Below, piece by piece: positions 26,096 through 34,296 of a DNA stretch of 64,000 nt; the stretch's first letter is position 1, and each line of letters opens with the position of its first letter. Below the pieces are notes generated by a model, which made no database searches, was not told the origin of the DNA, and worked only from the letters and a program-made list of their open reading frames with translations. Origin of the DNA: Azospirillum brasilense (GTDB lineage: Bacteria > Pseudomonadota > Alphaproteobacteria > Azospirillales > Azospirillaceae); assembly GCF_008365405.1 (NCBI RefSeq), contig NZ_QOKV01000001.1, positions 854,939 to 918,938 of the forward strand. Reading direction: 5' to 3'. Position numbers and translations under genes: made by a program.

Positions 26096-26488
26096 ATGGA
26101 ACAGCTCTACACGGTCAATCAGTTGGCGGAGGAACTGGGCATCACGCCGCGCGCCCTCCGCTTCTACGAAGTGAAGGGGCTGCTGTCGCCCAACCGCCTG
26201 GGCAACAACCGCGTCTACACCAAGCGCGACCGCGCCCGGCTGAAGCTGATCCTACGGGGCAAGCGGCTGGGCTTCTCGCTGGCGGAGATCCGCGAGTATC
26301 TCGACCTCTACAACGTCGATGGCGGGGTGGAGCAGTTGAAGGTTCTGCAGAAGCGCATCGACGCGCGGCTGAAGGACCTGGAACAGCAGCGCCAGGACCT
26401 GGAGGCGACCGTGGGCGAACTGCGGGAGATCGAGGCCCAGGTGCAGGCCGCGCTGGACGAGCGCGGATTGGCGTCCAAGAGCGCCTGA
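26096..26488 (+). CDS. MerR family regulator, LiuR-like
   Basis: This 130-residue regulator has an N-terminal winged helix (YTVNQLAEELGITPRALRFYEVKGLLSPNRLGNNRVYTKRDRARLKLILRGKRLGFSLAEIREYLDLY) and a long dimerisation coiled coil (LKVLQKRIDARLKDLEQQRQDLEATVGELREIEAQVQAAL). No effector-binding cysteines are seen. This form is typical of LiuR-type regulators of branched-chain amino acid and fatty acid catabolism. I chose the ATG at 26096, although the opening starts at 26000. An operator of matching type is seen at 24062-24078. Confidence 0.88.
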   Translation: MEQLYTVNQLAEELGITPRALRFYEVKGLLSPNRLGNNRVYTKRDRARLKLILRGKRLGFSLAEIREYLDLYNVDGGVEQLKVLQKRIDARLKDLEQQRQDLEATVGELREIEAQVQAALDERGLASKSA

Positions 26489-26534
26489 GCCGGTGCGGTC
26501 CCGTCCGCCCGGCCGGGCCGGAGGGGGTGGGATT

Positions 26535-27047
26535 ATGAATTTGCTGTTCCGACTGATCGCTGTCGTCGTGGCCGCCTTGGCGGGGCGGGCGGTGGGGTTC
26601 CTGGCACCGGCGCGGCTGCGCTTCCGGGTGTGGCCGACCGACCTCGACCTCAACATGCACATGACCAACGCCCGCTATTTCAGCGTCATGGACCTGGGGC
26701 GGGTCGATCTGATGCTGCGCTCCGGCATGGGGCGGTCGATCCTGCGTCACCGCTGGCAACCGGTGATCGGCGCCGCCAACCTGCGCTTCCGCCGTCCGCT
26801 GGCGCCCTTCCAGCGCTTCGAGCTGGCGACCCGCGTGCTGTGCTGGGACGACAAGTATTTCTTCATCGAGCACCGGGTGGAAACCGCCACGGGCACGGCG
26901 GCGCTGGCGGTGGTGCAGGGCGCCTTCGTGGCGCGCGGCGCCGTGGTGCCGCCGGCGGACATCCTGGCGATCCACGGCGAGCACCGTGAATCGCCGCCCA
27001 TGCCGGACGTCGTGGCGGCGTGGCGCGAGCGACCGCTGGCGCCCTGA
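26535..27047 (+). CDS. Acyl-CoA thioesterase, THEM6/4HBT-like
   Basis: This is a hot-dog fold thioesterase of 170 residues. A short hydrophobic N-terminus (LLFRLIAVVVAALAGRAV) precedes the core RFRVWPTDLDLNMHMTNARYFSVMDLGRVDLMLRSG, where the D-x-N-x-H-x-(N)-N-x-(R)Y motif corresponds to the 4HBT active region. The second part is WQPVIGAANLRFRRPLAPFQRFELATRVLCWDDKYFFIEHRV. The family includes THEM6-type proteins; the acyl substrate is unknown. The start follows GGAGGGGGTGGG. The gene follows the MerR gene in the same direction. Confidence 0.85.
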   Translation: MNLLFRLIAVVVAALAGRAVGFLAPARLRFRVWPTDLDLNMHMTNARYFSVMDLGRVDLMLRSGMGRSILRHRWQPVIGAANLRFRRPLAPFQRFELATRVLCWDDKYFFIEHRVETATGTAALAVVQGAFVARGAVVPPADILAIHGEHRESPPMPDVVAAWRERPLAP

Positions 27048-27136
27048 CGCTTGCGCCCCGACACTTGCGCCGTGCCGGCCCGTTGCACTATGGCTGGCTG
27101 GACGTGAAAAGCCGGCAAAGCGGAAGGGCAAGGGTC

Positions 27137-28009
27137 ATGGGCGCACACGGAATCAACGGCATCGACCATCTCGTCATCGTCGTCCGCGATCTGGAGAAGG
27201 CGCAGGACGCCTACCGCCGCATGGGCTTCACCGTCTCGCCGAGGGGCCGGCATGGCGAGCTCAAGTCGGCCAACCACACCATGATGTTCGGGGCGGGCGA
27301 CTATCTGGAACTGCTCGCCATCGAGCAGCCGCACCCCTTCACCACCTATTTCAGCGACGTTCTGAAAACCCGCGAAGGCATCGCCGCGGCGGCTCTGAAG
27401 ACCGACGACGCGCGGGCGGCGCAACGCCTCCTGGTCGAGGCCGGCTATCCGGCGGGCGAGCCGGTGGAGTTCGGCCGCCCCGTCGAGCTGCCGGGCGGGG
27501 CGCAGCAGGCGCGCTTCACAACGACCCCGATCGACGGTGTGCCGGAGTGGGGCGGGCGGGTCTTCCTGTGCCAGCACCACACCCCCGAGGTGGTCTGGCG
27601 TCCGGAGCTGGTCCAGCACGACAACACGGTGACCGGACTCGCCGCCCTGGTCGTCGCCGCGGACGATCCGGACGCCACCGCAGCCTCCTACGCCCGCTTG
27701 TTCGGCGCGGTGGTGGAGACGCGGGGGCCGGCGCGCGTCGTGCCGACCGGCAGCGCCCCGATCGTGGTCGCCGACCCCGCCGCGCTTCATTGGGGATGGA
27801 CCGGCGACCCGGCGCTGGCGGTTGCGCGCCCCTTCCTGGCCGGGATGGTGCTGACGGTGGCCGACCTGGAGCGCGCCCAACAAGCGCTTCAAAAGAGCAA
27901 GTTCCCGACCGTCCTCGGCAACGGCGTGCTGCGCGTGTCATCCGCCAGCGCCTGCGGCGCCATGCTCGCCTTCGCCAAGGATTTCGACCTCGGCGCGCTG
28001 ATCCCCTGA
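27137..28009 (+). CDS. Glyoxalase/VOC-like protein (Glyoxalase_3 type)
   Basis: This 290-residue two-domain protein of the vicinal oxygen chelate superfamily begins INGIDHLVIVVRDLEKAQDAYRRMGFTVSPRGRHGELKSANHTMMFGAGDYLELLAI. A second domain starts near residue 170 (LAALVVAADDPDATAASYARLFGAVVETRG). The catalytic metal site is not certain: His10 and Glu60 are candidates. Substrate and reaction are unknown. The start MGAHG at 27137 follows AGGGCAAGGGT. Confidence 0.8.
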   Translation: MGAHGINGIDHLVIVVRDLEKAQDAYRRMGFTVSPRGRHGELKSANHTMMFGAGDYLELLAIEQPHPFTTYFSDVLKTREGIAAAALKTDDARAAQRLLVEAGYPAGEPVEFGRPVELPGGAQQARFTTTPIDGVPEWGGRVFLCQHHTPEVVWRPELVQHDNTVTGLAALVVAADDPDATAASYARLFGAVVETRGPARVVPTGSAPIVVADPAALHWGWTGDPALAVARPFLAGMVLTVADLERAQQALQKSKFPTVLGNGVLRVSSASACGAMLAFAKDFDLGALIP

Positions 28010-28142
28010 CCCAGCCGGCCGCCGGTTCGTCATAACGGAATCATATTGCTGCACTGCGTCCGATCCGTTGGACAGGACGCTGTGGCGGGCGCACATTCCC
28101 CTCCTGCGTGCATGCTGCAGCGCATCATGGGGACGGACCGAC

Positions 28143-29378
28143 GTGGCGGACGGCGATTTCGGCAGGGTTCAGATCGAACCGGCGGGGCAGGGGGCGGCGG
28201 CGAATTACCTCGTCGCCGGCACGCCGGCCTACAAGCGGGCGAGCCGTATCCTCTTCGTGGCCGGTTTCTCCACCTTCGCCGCGCTCTACTGCGTGCAGCC
28301 GCTGATGCCGGAGTTCACGCAGGAGTTCGGCGTCACCCCGGCGCAGTCCAGCCTTGCCCTGTCGGTGTCCACCGGCGTCCTGGCCTTCGCGCTGCTGGTC
28401 GCCGGGGCGGTGTCGGACCGGTTCGGGCGGAAGGCGATCATGGCGCTTTCCCTGCTCGCCTCCGGTACGCTGGGCATCAGCGGCGCGATGGCGCCGGACT
28501 GGGCGTCGCTGCTGCTGGTGCGGGCGCTGGAAGGGATGGCGCTCAGCGGTCTTCCCGCCGTCGCCATGGCCTACGTGTCGGAGGAGGTGGATCCGCGCTC
28601 CGCCGGGGTCACCATGGGCCTGTACATCGGCGGAACGGCGCTGGGCGGCATGTCGGGGCGGGCGCTGACGGCTCTGGTTGCCGACGTTGCGTCCTGGCGC
28701 ATGGCGATGGGGGTGATTGGCACGCTGGGAATTGCCGCCGCACTGGCGGTGTGGTTCGCGCTTCCCGCATCGCGCAATTTCCAGCGTCGGCCGGCGGGCA
28801 TGCGGGAGCTGGCGGCGGCGTGGCGCGGGCATCTGATGGACCGCGGGCTGCTCGCCCTGTTCGCCATGGGGTTCCTGTCCATGGGAGCCTTCGTTACCGT
28901 CTTCAACTACATCGGCTTCCGCCTGCTGGGGCCGCCTTTCGATCTCCGCCCGGCGGCGGTCGGGGCGGTCTTCACGGTCTATCTCTGCGGGGTCGTCAGT
29001 TCGCCGCTGTTCGGTGGGCTGGCGGTGCGGCTGGGGCGCGGGCGGGTGCTGGCCGCTGCTGCGGCGATGATGGCGGCCGGGCTGGCGCTGATGACCCCGG
29101 ACAGCCTGTGGACGATGACGCCGGGGATCGCCCTGTTCACCTTCGCCTTCTTCGGGGTCCACACCATCGCCTCCGGCTGGATCGGGCAACGGGCGCCGGT
29201 CAACCGCGGGCAGGCCTCGGCGATCTATCTGTTCTGCTACTACATGGGCTCCACCATCGCCGGGACACTGGGCGGCGTCTTCTGGCACGGGTTCGGCTGG
29301 GCCGGAGTCGGCGGATTCGTCGGGCTTCTGTTGGCGGTCGACCTGATCGTGGCGCTGGGGCTGGCGCTGCGCCGCTGA
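28143..29378 (+). CDS. MFS transporter of the YnfM/arabinose-efflux type
   Basis: This inner-membrane drug/sugar-type efflux transporter is about 411 residues with some twelve hydrophobic helices. MFS signature-like segments are ALLVAGAVSDRFGRKAIMALSLLASG between helices 2 and 3 and the related region GGLAVRLGRGRVLAAAAAMMAAG between helices 8 and 9. A sequence typical of the family is FAALYCVQPLMPEFTQEFGVTPAQSSLALSVSTG. I take the GTG at 28143 (MADGDFG) as start; the frame is open to a TTG at 28068, which would add 25 unrelated residues. The substrate is unknown. Confidence 0.85.
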   Translation: MADGDFGRVQIEPAGQGAAANYLVAGTPAYKRASRILFVAGFSTFAALYCVQPLMPEFTQEFGVTPAQSSLALSVSTGVLAFALLVAGAVSDRFGRKAIMALSLLASGTLGISGAMAPDWASLLLVRALEGMALSGLPAVAMAYVSEEVDPRSAGVTMGLYIGGTALGGMSGRALTALVADVASWRMAMGVIGTLGIAAALAVWFALPASRNFQRRPAGMRELAAAWRGHLMDRGLLALFAMGFLSMGAFVTVFNYIGFRLLGPPFDLRPAAVGAVFTVYLCGVVSSPLFGGLAVRLGRGRVLAAAAAMMAAGLALMTPDSLWTMTPGIALFTFAFFGVHTIASGWIGQRAPVNRGQASAIYLFCYYMGSTIAGTLGGVFWHGFGWAGVGGFVGLLLAVDLIVALGLALRR

Positions 29379-29478
29379 TTCGTTCATTGCGCGCATACTG
29401 AGGTATGGCTTCAACCGTTTTGGTTGCGCTGCGCGCCGCTTCGCCTCATTCTGGGTGCATCTGCACAACGAGGCGGCC

Positions 29479-30042
29479 ATGGCACGTTTGTCCGTCTACA
29501 GCGACACCGATCCCACCGTTGTGGAACTGTCGTCCGCCGACCCGGCGCTGGTCACCGCCCACCTGGCGCTCGCCGGCGTGCTGTTCGAGCGATGGCAGGA
29601 GCCCCGGGCCGTCCCCGACGCCGCCGACGCCCAGGCGGTGCTGGAGGCCTACGCCGGGCCGGTGGCGGCCCTGAAGGAGGCGCGGGGCTTCCAATCCGCC
29701 GACGTGGTGCGGATGCCGCGCGGCCTGCCGGACGCGGCGGTCCGCCGCGCCGCTTTTCTCGCGGAACACACCCACGAGGAGGACGAGGCCCGCTTCTTCG
29801 TGCAGGGCGTCGGTGCCTTCTACCTGCACATGGACGAAAAAGTGTTCCGCATCGTCTGCGGCGCCGGAGACCTGCTGAGCATCCCGGCGCGGACGAAGCA
29901 TTGGTTCGACATGGGGCCGGACCCGGAGTTCACCGCCATCCGATTCTTCACGCGCCCCGACGGCTGGGTGGCGTCCTTCACCGGCGACGTGATCGCCGAC
30001 CGATTTCCGAAGTTCGAGCCGGAAACCGGTGCCGTTCCATGA
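29479..30042 (+). CDS. mtnD: Acireductone dioxygenase (methionine salvage)
   Basis: ARD oxidises the acireductone intermediate of methionine salvage to formate and 2-keto-4-methylthiobutyrate. The 187-residue product has the cupin metal motif in HTHEEDEARFFVQGVGAFYLHMDEKVFRIVCGAGDLLSIPARTKHWFDMG, with the ligands His-x-His, Glu and the later His. It ends with IRFFTRPDGWVASFTGD, typical of the family. The ATG at 29479 (MARLSVYSD) is preferred over 29455. No other salvage gene lies nearby. Confidence 0.94.
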   Translation: MARLSVYSDTDPTVVELSSADPALVTAHLALAGVLFERWQEPRAVPDAADAQAVLEAYAGPVAALKEARGFQSADVVRMPRGLPDAAVRRAAFLAEHTHEEDEARFFVQGVGAFYLHMDEKVFRIVCGAGDLLSIPARTKHWFDMGPDPEFTAIRFFTRPDGWVASFTGDVIADRFPKFEPETGAVP

Positions 30043-30174
30043 TCCAGCCGCCATGACCCAGCCGCCGCCGTTACCTTTCGCCGCAGCCGATTGCGGGCGA
30101 AAACCGGTGCTGTTACAAGCCCTTCGGTATCGGCGCCGACCCCATGGCGGCGCGCCACCCGCCTCGGAGGCTCC

Positions 30175-30999
30175 ATGACCACGGACGGCCATACCGTCCC
30201 GCGCACGGGCAACGGCTTCATCGACGCGGCCCACAGCTCGCTGATGGACCATGTCGACGCCATCCGCCGCGCGTGCGCGGCCGGCGCTTCCCGTGACTCC
30301 ATGGTTCCGCGCTTCAGCCGGTTCGCGGACGAGATGCGCATGCATTTCGACCATGAGGAGGTGATCATCCGCGCCGCCGGATTCACCCGGTGGGAGGAAC
30401 ACGCCAGCCATCACGCGATGCTGGACCAGCAGTTCGGGCGGCTCATCGACTATGTGCGCGACTGCGATGTCACCTCGGACTTCCTGTGCACGGTGGCGGG
30501 CACGCTGGACGCCGCGTTGTGCGGGCATGAGATTCGGCATGACGGCGATTACACTGCGCTGGTGCGCGACGCCTCCCTGGCACCGGAAGGGCGGAGCCTG
30601 ATCGCCTGGAACAGCGCCTTCGACGTCGGGGTGGGGCCGCTCGACGCGCAGCATCGCCAACTCGCCGACCTTATGAACGAGTTGGACGCGATGAGCCGCC
30701 AAGGGGCGCCGACCAGCGAATCGCTGGACCTTCTGGGGCTCCTGCACGACCATGTGCACGCTCATTTCGCCATGGAGGAAGGGGTGCTGCGCCGCGTTGC
30801 GCCCGGCCGTTTCGTGGCCCACCGCAACCATCACCGGCAGCTGGAGGGCCAGTTCGCCCGCATCCGCCAGCAGGTGGAGAACGGACGGCTCGACCCCGGC
30901 GTCGCGGTGCGCGGCTTTCTGCGCTTCTGGCTGATAGACCATGTGCTCGGCTCCGACCGCCCGACCTTCGCCGAGGCGGCGGACGCGGCGCCCCGCTGA
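30175..30999 (+). CDS. Double hemerythrin-like domain protein
   Basis: This 274-residue protein has two hemerythrin-like helical bundles that could bind a di-iron O2 centre. The first has IDAAHSSLMDHVD, then FADEMRMHFDHEEVIIRAAG, ASHHAMLDQQF and a helix with CGHEIRHD. The second has FDVGVGPLDAQHRQLADLMN, LHDHVHAHFAMEEGVLRR, HRNHHRQLEGQF and WLIDHVLGSD. The pattern H...H-x3-E...H-x3-H...H-x4-D is almost complete in the second. The start at 30175 follows CGGAGG. No partner is adjacent; oxygen or iron sensing is a plausible role. Confidence 0.87.
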   Translation: MTTDGHTVPRTGNGFIDAAHSSLMDHVDAIRRACAAGASRDSMVPRFSRFADEMRMHFDHEEVIIRAAGFTRWEEHASHHAMLDQQFGRLIDYVRDCDVTSDFLCTVAGTLDAALCGHEIRHDGDYTALVRDASLAPEGRSLIAWNSAFDVGVGPLDAQHRQLADLMNELDAMSRQGAPTSESLDLLGLLHDHVHAHFAMEEGVLRRVAPGRFVAHRNHHRQLEGQFARIRQQVENGRLDPGVAVRGFLRFWLIDHVLGSDRPTFAEAADAAPR

Positions 31000-31149
31000 T
31001 CGCCGCCATCGTTCTGATCCCGGGCCGATACCGGCCTGTCATCAAAAAATCACTTGAATCGCCGGGGAAAAAGCGTAATTCATCGGGGACGACGCACTCG
31101 CACGTGCCAATGGCCCTCTGTGGTTATGCAACGACGTACCGCGTCCTTT

Positions 31150-31310
31150 TTGGCAGAACCGGTCATCAGTGGGCCGGTCCCGAGAGGGAGGTAGGCATGT
31201 TGGCTCTCCACGGCAGGGCTCTCAGACGGTAGCCCATAGCCGGACATCGACGCTTTGAACCTGCGGAGCTGTTAGCCCGCTCGTGAGCGTTTGACCCGGC
31301 TTTTCTCCGT
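31150..31310 (+). promoter_or_regulatory. Structured leader upstream of ornithine decarboxylase (speF-motif candidate)
   Basis: The 420 bases between the hemerythrin gene and the decarboxylase hold a structured region. Hairpin A (arms CGGCAGGGCT and AGCCCATAGCCG, 31211-31242) covers the end of a short uORF. An alternative stem pairs AGCCGG (31238-31243) with CCGGCT (31296-31301), followed directly by TTTT, like a terminator. The two cannot form together. A second AGCCC copy (31274-31278) can also compete for GGGCT. Position and gene context match the alphaproteobacterial speF RNA motif; identity needs a covariance search. Confidence 0.6.
31197..31232 (+). CDS. 11-codon leader peptide upstream of ornithine decarboxylase
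   Basis: The ATG follows a very strong ribosome-binding site (GAGGGAGG) by about 6 bases. The encoded peptide is MLALHGRALRR, ending in two Arg codons just before TAG. Its last codons lie inside hairpin A of the leader, so ribosome movement or stalling would change the fold. This fits sensing of arginine or a polyamine precursor at the ribosome; this is inference. Confidence 0.5.
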   Translation: MLALHGRALRR

Positions 31311-31420
31311 CACCTTTCACCACAACCCGAATTCCGGTCCGCGGCTTTGAAGGCCGTGTCGGATTCCCGTCTGTTCGCTGGACCGCCCCGCGCCGGGTGG
31401 CCCAGGGTAAGGAGTGCGCC

Positions 31421-32695
31421 ATGGGCTTCATCCGTTCCCGTTCCGCCGTCGCCCCGCTTCGCCGCGGCGTTTCCGTCTCCCCCCCGTCCTTCGGCGCTTC
31501 GCCGGTGTCGGACCGCCGCACCTCCGTCCATCAGGCGGTTGCGCTGGCCCGGCCCGAGGAGCCGATGCACTGCATCCGTCCGGGCGTCCTGGCCGACACC
31601 GCGTCCAGCTTCGTGGCCGCCTTCGACGCCGCGGTGTCCGGCGACGTGCTCTACGCCGTGAAGTGCAACCCGGAGCCGGCGGTGCTGCGCGCCCTGTGGG
31701 CCGGCGGCGTGCGCCACTTCGACGTGGCCTCGCCCGGCGAGATCTGCCTGATCCGCCAGATGTTCCCGGACGCGGTGCTGCATTACATGCACCCGGTGAA
31801 GGGCCGCGAGGCGATCCGCGCCGCCTATCAGCAGTACGGCGTGCGCGACTTCGTGCTCGACAGCATGGAGGAGCTTCAGAAGATCCTGGAGGAGACGGGC
31901 GACGCCCAGGACCTCGGCCTCGTCGTGCGTCTGGCCCTGCCGAAGGGCAACGCGGTCTACGACCTGTCCGGCAAGTTCGGCGCTCCGGCAACGGAGGTGG
32001 TGGAACTGCTCCAGGCGGTGCGCATGGTGGCTCCGAAGGTCGGCGTGTCCTTCCATGTCGGCTCGCAGATGCTCGACCCGTCCGCCTATGAGCGGGCGCT
32101 GGAGCTGGCCGGCCGCATCATCGCGGAGTCGGGCGTGGTGATCGACGTTCTGGATGTCGGCGGCGGCTTCCCCGTCTCCTATCCGGGCGTCACCCCGCCG
32201 CCGCTCGGCGACTTCATGGAGGCCATCGCCCGCGGCGTGGCCAAGCTCGACCTGCCGGCCCATTGCCGCGTCTGGTGCGAGCCGGGCCGCGCGCTGGTCG
32301 CGCCGGGCGTGTCGCTGGTCGTGCAGGTGGTGAAGCGCCGCGGCAACGAGCTGTTCATCAACGACGGCGTCTACGGCGCCCTGTCGGACGCCGGCGTTCC
32401 CGGCTTCCGCTTCCCAGCCCGCATGATCCGTCCCTTTGCGCCGATGGGCGACGAGCCGGTGGAGGCCTTCGCCTTCTACGGCCCGACCTGCGACAGCGCG
32501 GACCGCATGAACGGCCCGTTCCACCTGCCGGCGGACATCCGCGCCGGCGACTGGATCGAGCTGGGCCAGCTGGGGGCTTACGGCTCCTGCCTGCGCACTG
32601 CCTTCAACGGGTTCGACCAAGCCCGCGTGGTCGAGGTTTCGGACGCGCCGCTGCTGGAAACACCCGGCTATGTTCTGAAGAGCTGCGTGGCATAA
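31421..32695 (+). CDS. Ornithine/lysine decarboxylase, PLP fold type III
   Basis: This alanine-racemase-fold decarboxylase makes putrescine from ornithine (or cadaverine from lysine). The 424-residue product has YAVKCNPEPAVLRALW with the PLP lysine Lys81, FDVASPGEICLI, GVSFHVGSQMLDP, DVLDVGGGFPVSYPG, and CEPGRALVAPG. The C-terminal FYGPTCDSADRM includes the catalytic cysteine region. The start at 31421 follows AAGGAG. The next gene, homospermidine synthase, uses putrescine, so ornithine decarboxylase is the more probable activity. A regulated leader lies upstream. Confidence 0.92.
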   Translation: MGFIRSRSAVAPLRRGVSVSPPSFGASPVSDRRTSVHQAVALARPEEPMHCIRPGVLADTASSFVAAFDAAVSGDVLYAVKCNPEPAVLRALWAGGVRHFDVASPGEICLIRQMFPDAVLHYMHPVKGREAIRAAYQQYGVRDFVLDSMEELQKILEETGDAQDLGLVVRLALPKGNAVYDLSGKFGAPATEVVELLQAVRMVAPKVGVSFHVGSQMLDPSAYERALELAGRIIAESGVVIDVLDVGGGFPVSYPGVTPPPLGDFMEAIARGVAKLDLPAHCRVWCEPGRALVAPGVSLVVQVVKRRGNELFINDGVYGALSDAGVPGFRFPARMIRPFAPMGDEPVEAFAFYGPTCDSADRMNGPFHLPADIRAGDWIELGQLGAYGSCLRTAFNGFDQARVVEVSDAPLLETPGYVLKSCVA

Positions 32696-32835
32696 GTCCC
32701 GCATCGCGGGAAAGCTGTGGATATCCCTAAAAAATCACCGTAAACCATCGTTGGTCCGCCACCCTCCGCCTTTGCAAGAGGCGCGAGGGTGACGGGCTGT
32801 ATTTCTGTCACGCCAACCACGGGGGACCGTCTTAG

Positions 32836-34254
32836 ATGACCCTGGACACCAAGCACATCACCTTCACCGGCCGCATGGTCATTGTCGGCTTCGGATCGAT
32901 TGGCCAGGGAGTGTTGCCCCTGATTTTGCGCCACATCGGAATCACGAAGGACCAGATCACCATCGTCACCGCCGAGGAGCGCGGTCATGCCGAGGCGGAT
33001 GAGCTTGGCGTCAAATTCATCAACCTGCCGCTGACCAAGGAGAATTACGCCCAGGTGCTTGAGCCCATGCTGGGCAAGGGCGATTTCCTGGTCAACCTGT
33101 CGGTGGATGTGTCGTCCGTCGCCCTGTTCGAGTTCTGCCACAAGGTCGGCGCGCTCTACATCGACACCTGCGTCGAGCCGTGGGCCGGCGGCTACACCGA
33201 TCCGTCCCTGTCGCCGTCGCTGCGGTCCAACTACGCCCTGCGTGAGACCGCGCTGTCGCACCGCGCCGCCTTCGAGGGCGGGCCGACCGCCGTTCTGACC
33301 CATGGCGCGAACCCCGGCCTCGTCTCGCATTTCGTCAAGCAGGCGCTGCTCAACGTCGCCGCCGACACCGGCGAATCGACGGAGGTCCCGAAGGACCGCG
33401 CCGGCTGGGGCGCCCTGGCCGCCAAGCTGGGCGTCAAGGTGATCCACATCGCCGAGCGCGACACCCAGGTGTCCAACGAGCCGAAGAAGGTGGGCGAGTT
33501 CGTCAACACCTGGTCGATCGACGGCTTCGTCGGCGAGGGCTGCCAGCCCACCGAACTCGGCTGGGGCAGCCACGAGAAGCATTTCCCGGTCGACGGGCGC
33601 CGCCACGAGTTCGGCTGCGACGCCGCCATCTACCTGATGCGTCCGGGCGCCTCCACGCGCGTGCGCACCTGGACCCCGCTGGAGGGGCCGTTCCACGGCT
33701 TCCTCATCACCCACAGCGAGGCGATCTCCATCGCCGACTACTACACCCAGCGCGACGGCAACCACGTCACCTACCGTCCGACCGTGCATTACGCCTATCA
33801 CCCGTGCGACGACGCGGTGAAGTCGGTGCATGAGCTGGCCGGCAAGAACTGGTACATGCAGCCGAGCCAGCGCCTGATGATGCACGAGATCGTCAGCGGC
33901 ACCGACGAGCTGGGCGTGCTGCTGATGGGCCACAAAAAGGGCATCTACTGGTTCGGTTCCCGCCTGGGCATCGACGAGGCGCGCGCTCTGGTGCCCTACA
34001 ACAACGCCACCTCCCTGCAGGTCACGGTGGCGGTCCTGGCCGGCATCGTCTGGGCGCTGGAGAACCCCAACCGCGGCATCGTCGAGCCGGACGAGATCGA
34101 CTTCCAGCGCATCCTGGAGATCGCCAAGCCCTATCTCGGCGAGCTGGTCGGCGCCTATGGCGACTGGACTCCGCTGCAGGACCGCGAGCGCCTGTTCCCC
34201 GAGGACGTCGACCACGACGATCCCTGGCAGTTCAAGAACTTCCGGGTTGTCTGA
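32836..34254 (+). CDS. Homospermidine synthase
   Basis: HSS makes sym-homospermidine from two putrescines with NAD+, and homospermidine is the main long polyamine of many alphaproteobacteria. The 472-residue product has the N-terminal NAD-binding fold (GRMVIVGFGSIGQGVLPLIL), VNLSVDVSSVALFEFC, LYIDTCVEPWAGGY and THGANPGLVSHFVKQALL. The central HFPVDGRRHEFGCDAAIYLMRPGA and the C-terminal AKPYLGELVGAYGDWTPL are typical. It follows the decarboxylase by 140 bases in the same direction, and a terminator follows it. Confidence 0.95.
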   Translation: MTLDTKHITFTGRMVIVGFGSIGQGVLPLILRHIGITKDQITIVTAEERGHAEADELGVKFINLPLTKENYAQVLEPMLGKGDFLVNLSVDVSSVALFEFCHKVGALYIDTCVEPWAGGYTDPSLSPSLRSNYALRETALSHRAAFEGGPTAVLTHGANPGLVSHFVKQALLNVAADTGESTEVPKDRAGWGALAAKLGVKVIHIAERDTQVSNEPKKVGEFVNTWSIDGFVGEGCQPTELGWGSHEKHFPVDGRRHEFGCDAAIYLMRPGASTRVRTWTPLEGPFHGFLITHSEAISIADYYTQRDGNHVTYRPTVHYAYHPCDDAVKSVHELAGKNWYMQPSQRLMMHEIVSGTDELGVLLMGHKKGIYWFGSRLGIDEARALVPYNNATSLQVTVAVLAGIVWALENPNRGIVEPDEIDFQRILEIAKPYLGELVGAYGDWTPLQDRERLFPEDVDHDDPWQFKNFRVV

Positions 34255-34259
34255 TTGGG

Positions 34260-34284
34260 AAAGGGGCTCTTCGGAGCCCCTTTT
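34260..34284 (+). terminator. Rho-independent terminator after homospermidine synthase
   Basis: AAAGGGGCTC and GAGCCCCTTTT form a 10-base stem with a TTCG loop and a T-run. It lies between the convergent synthase and cobD genes. Confidence 0.92.
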
Positions 34285-34296
34285 CCTTTGGCGCGC

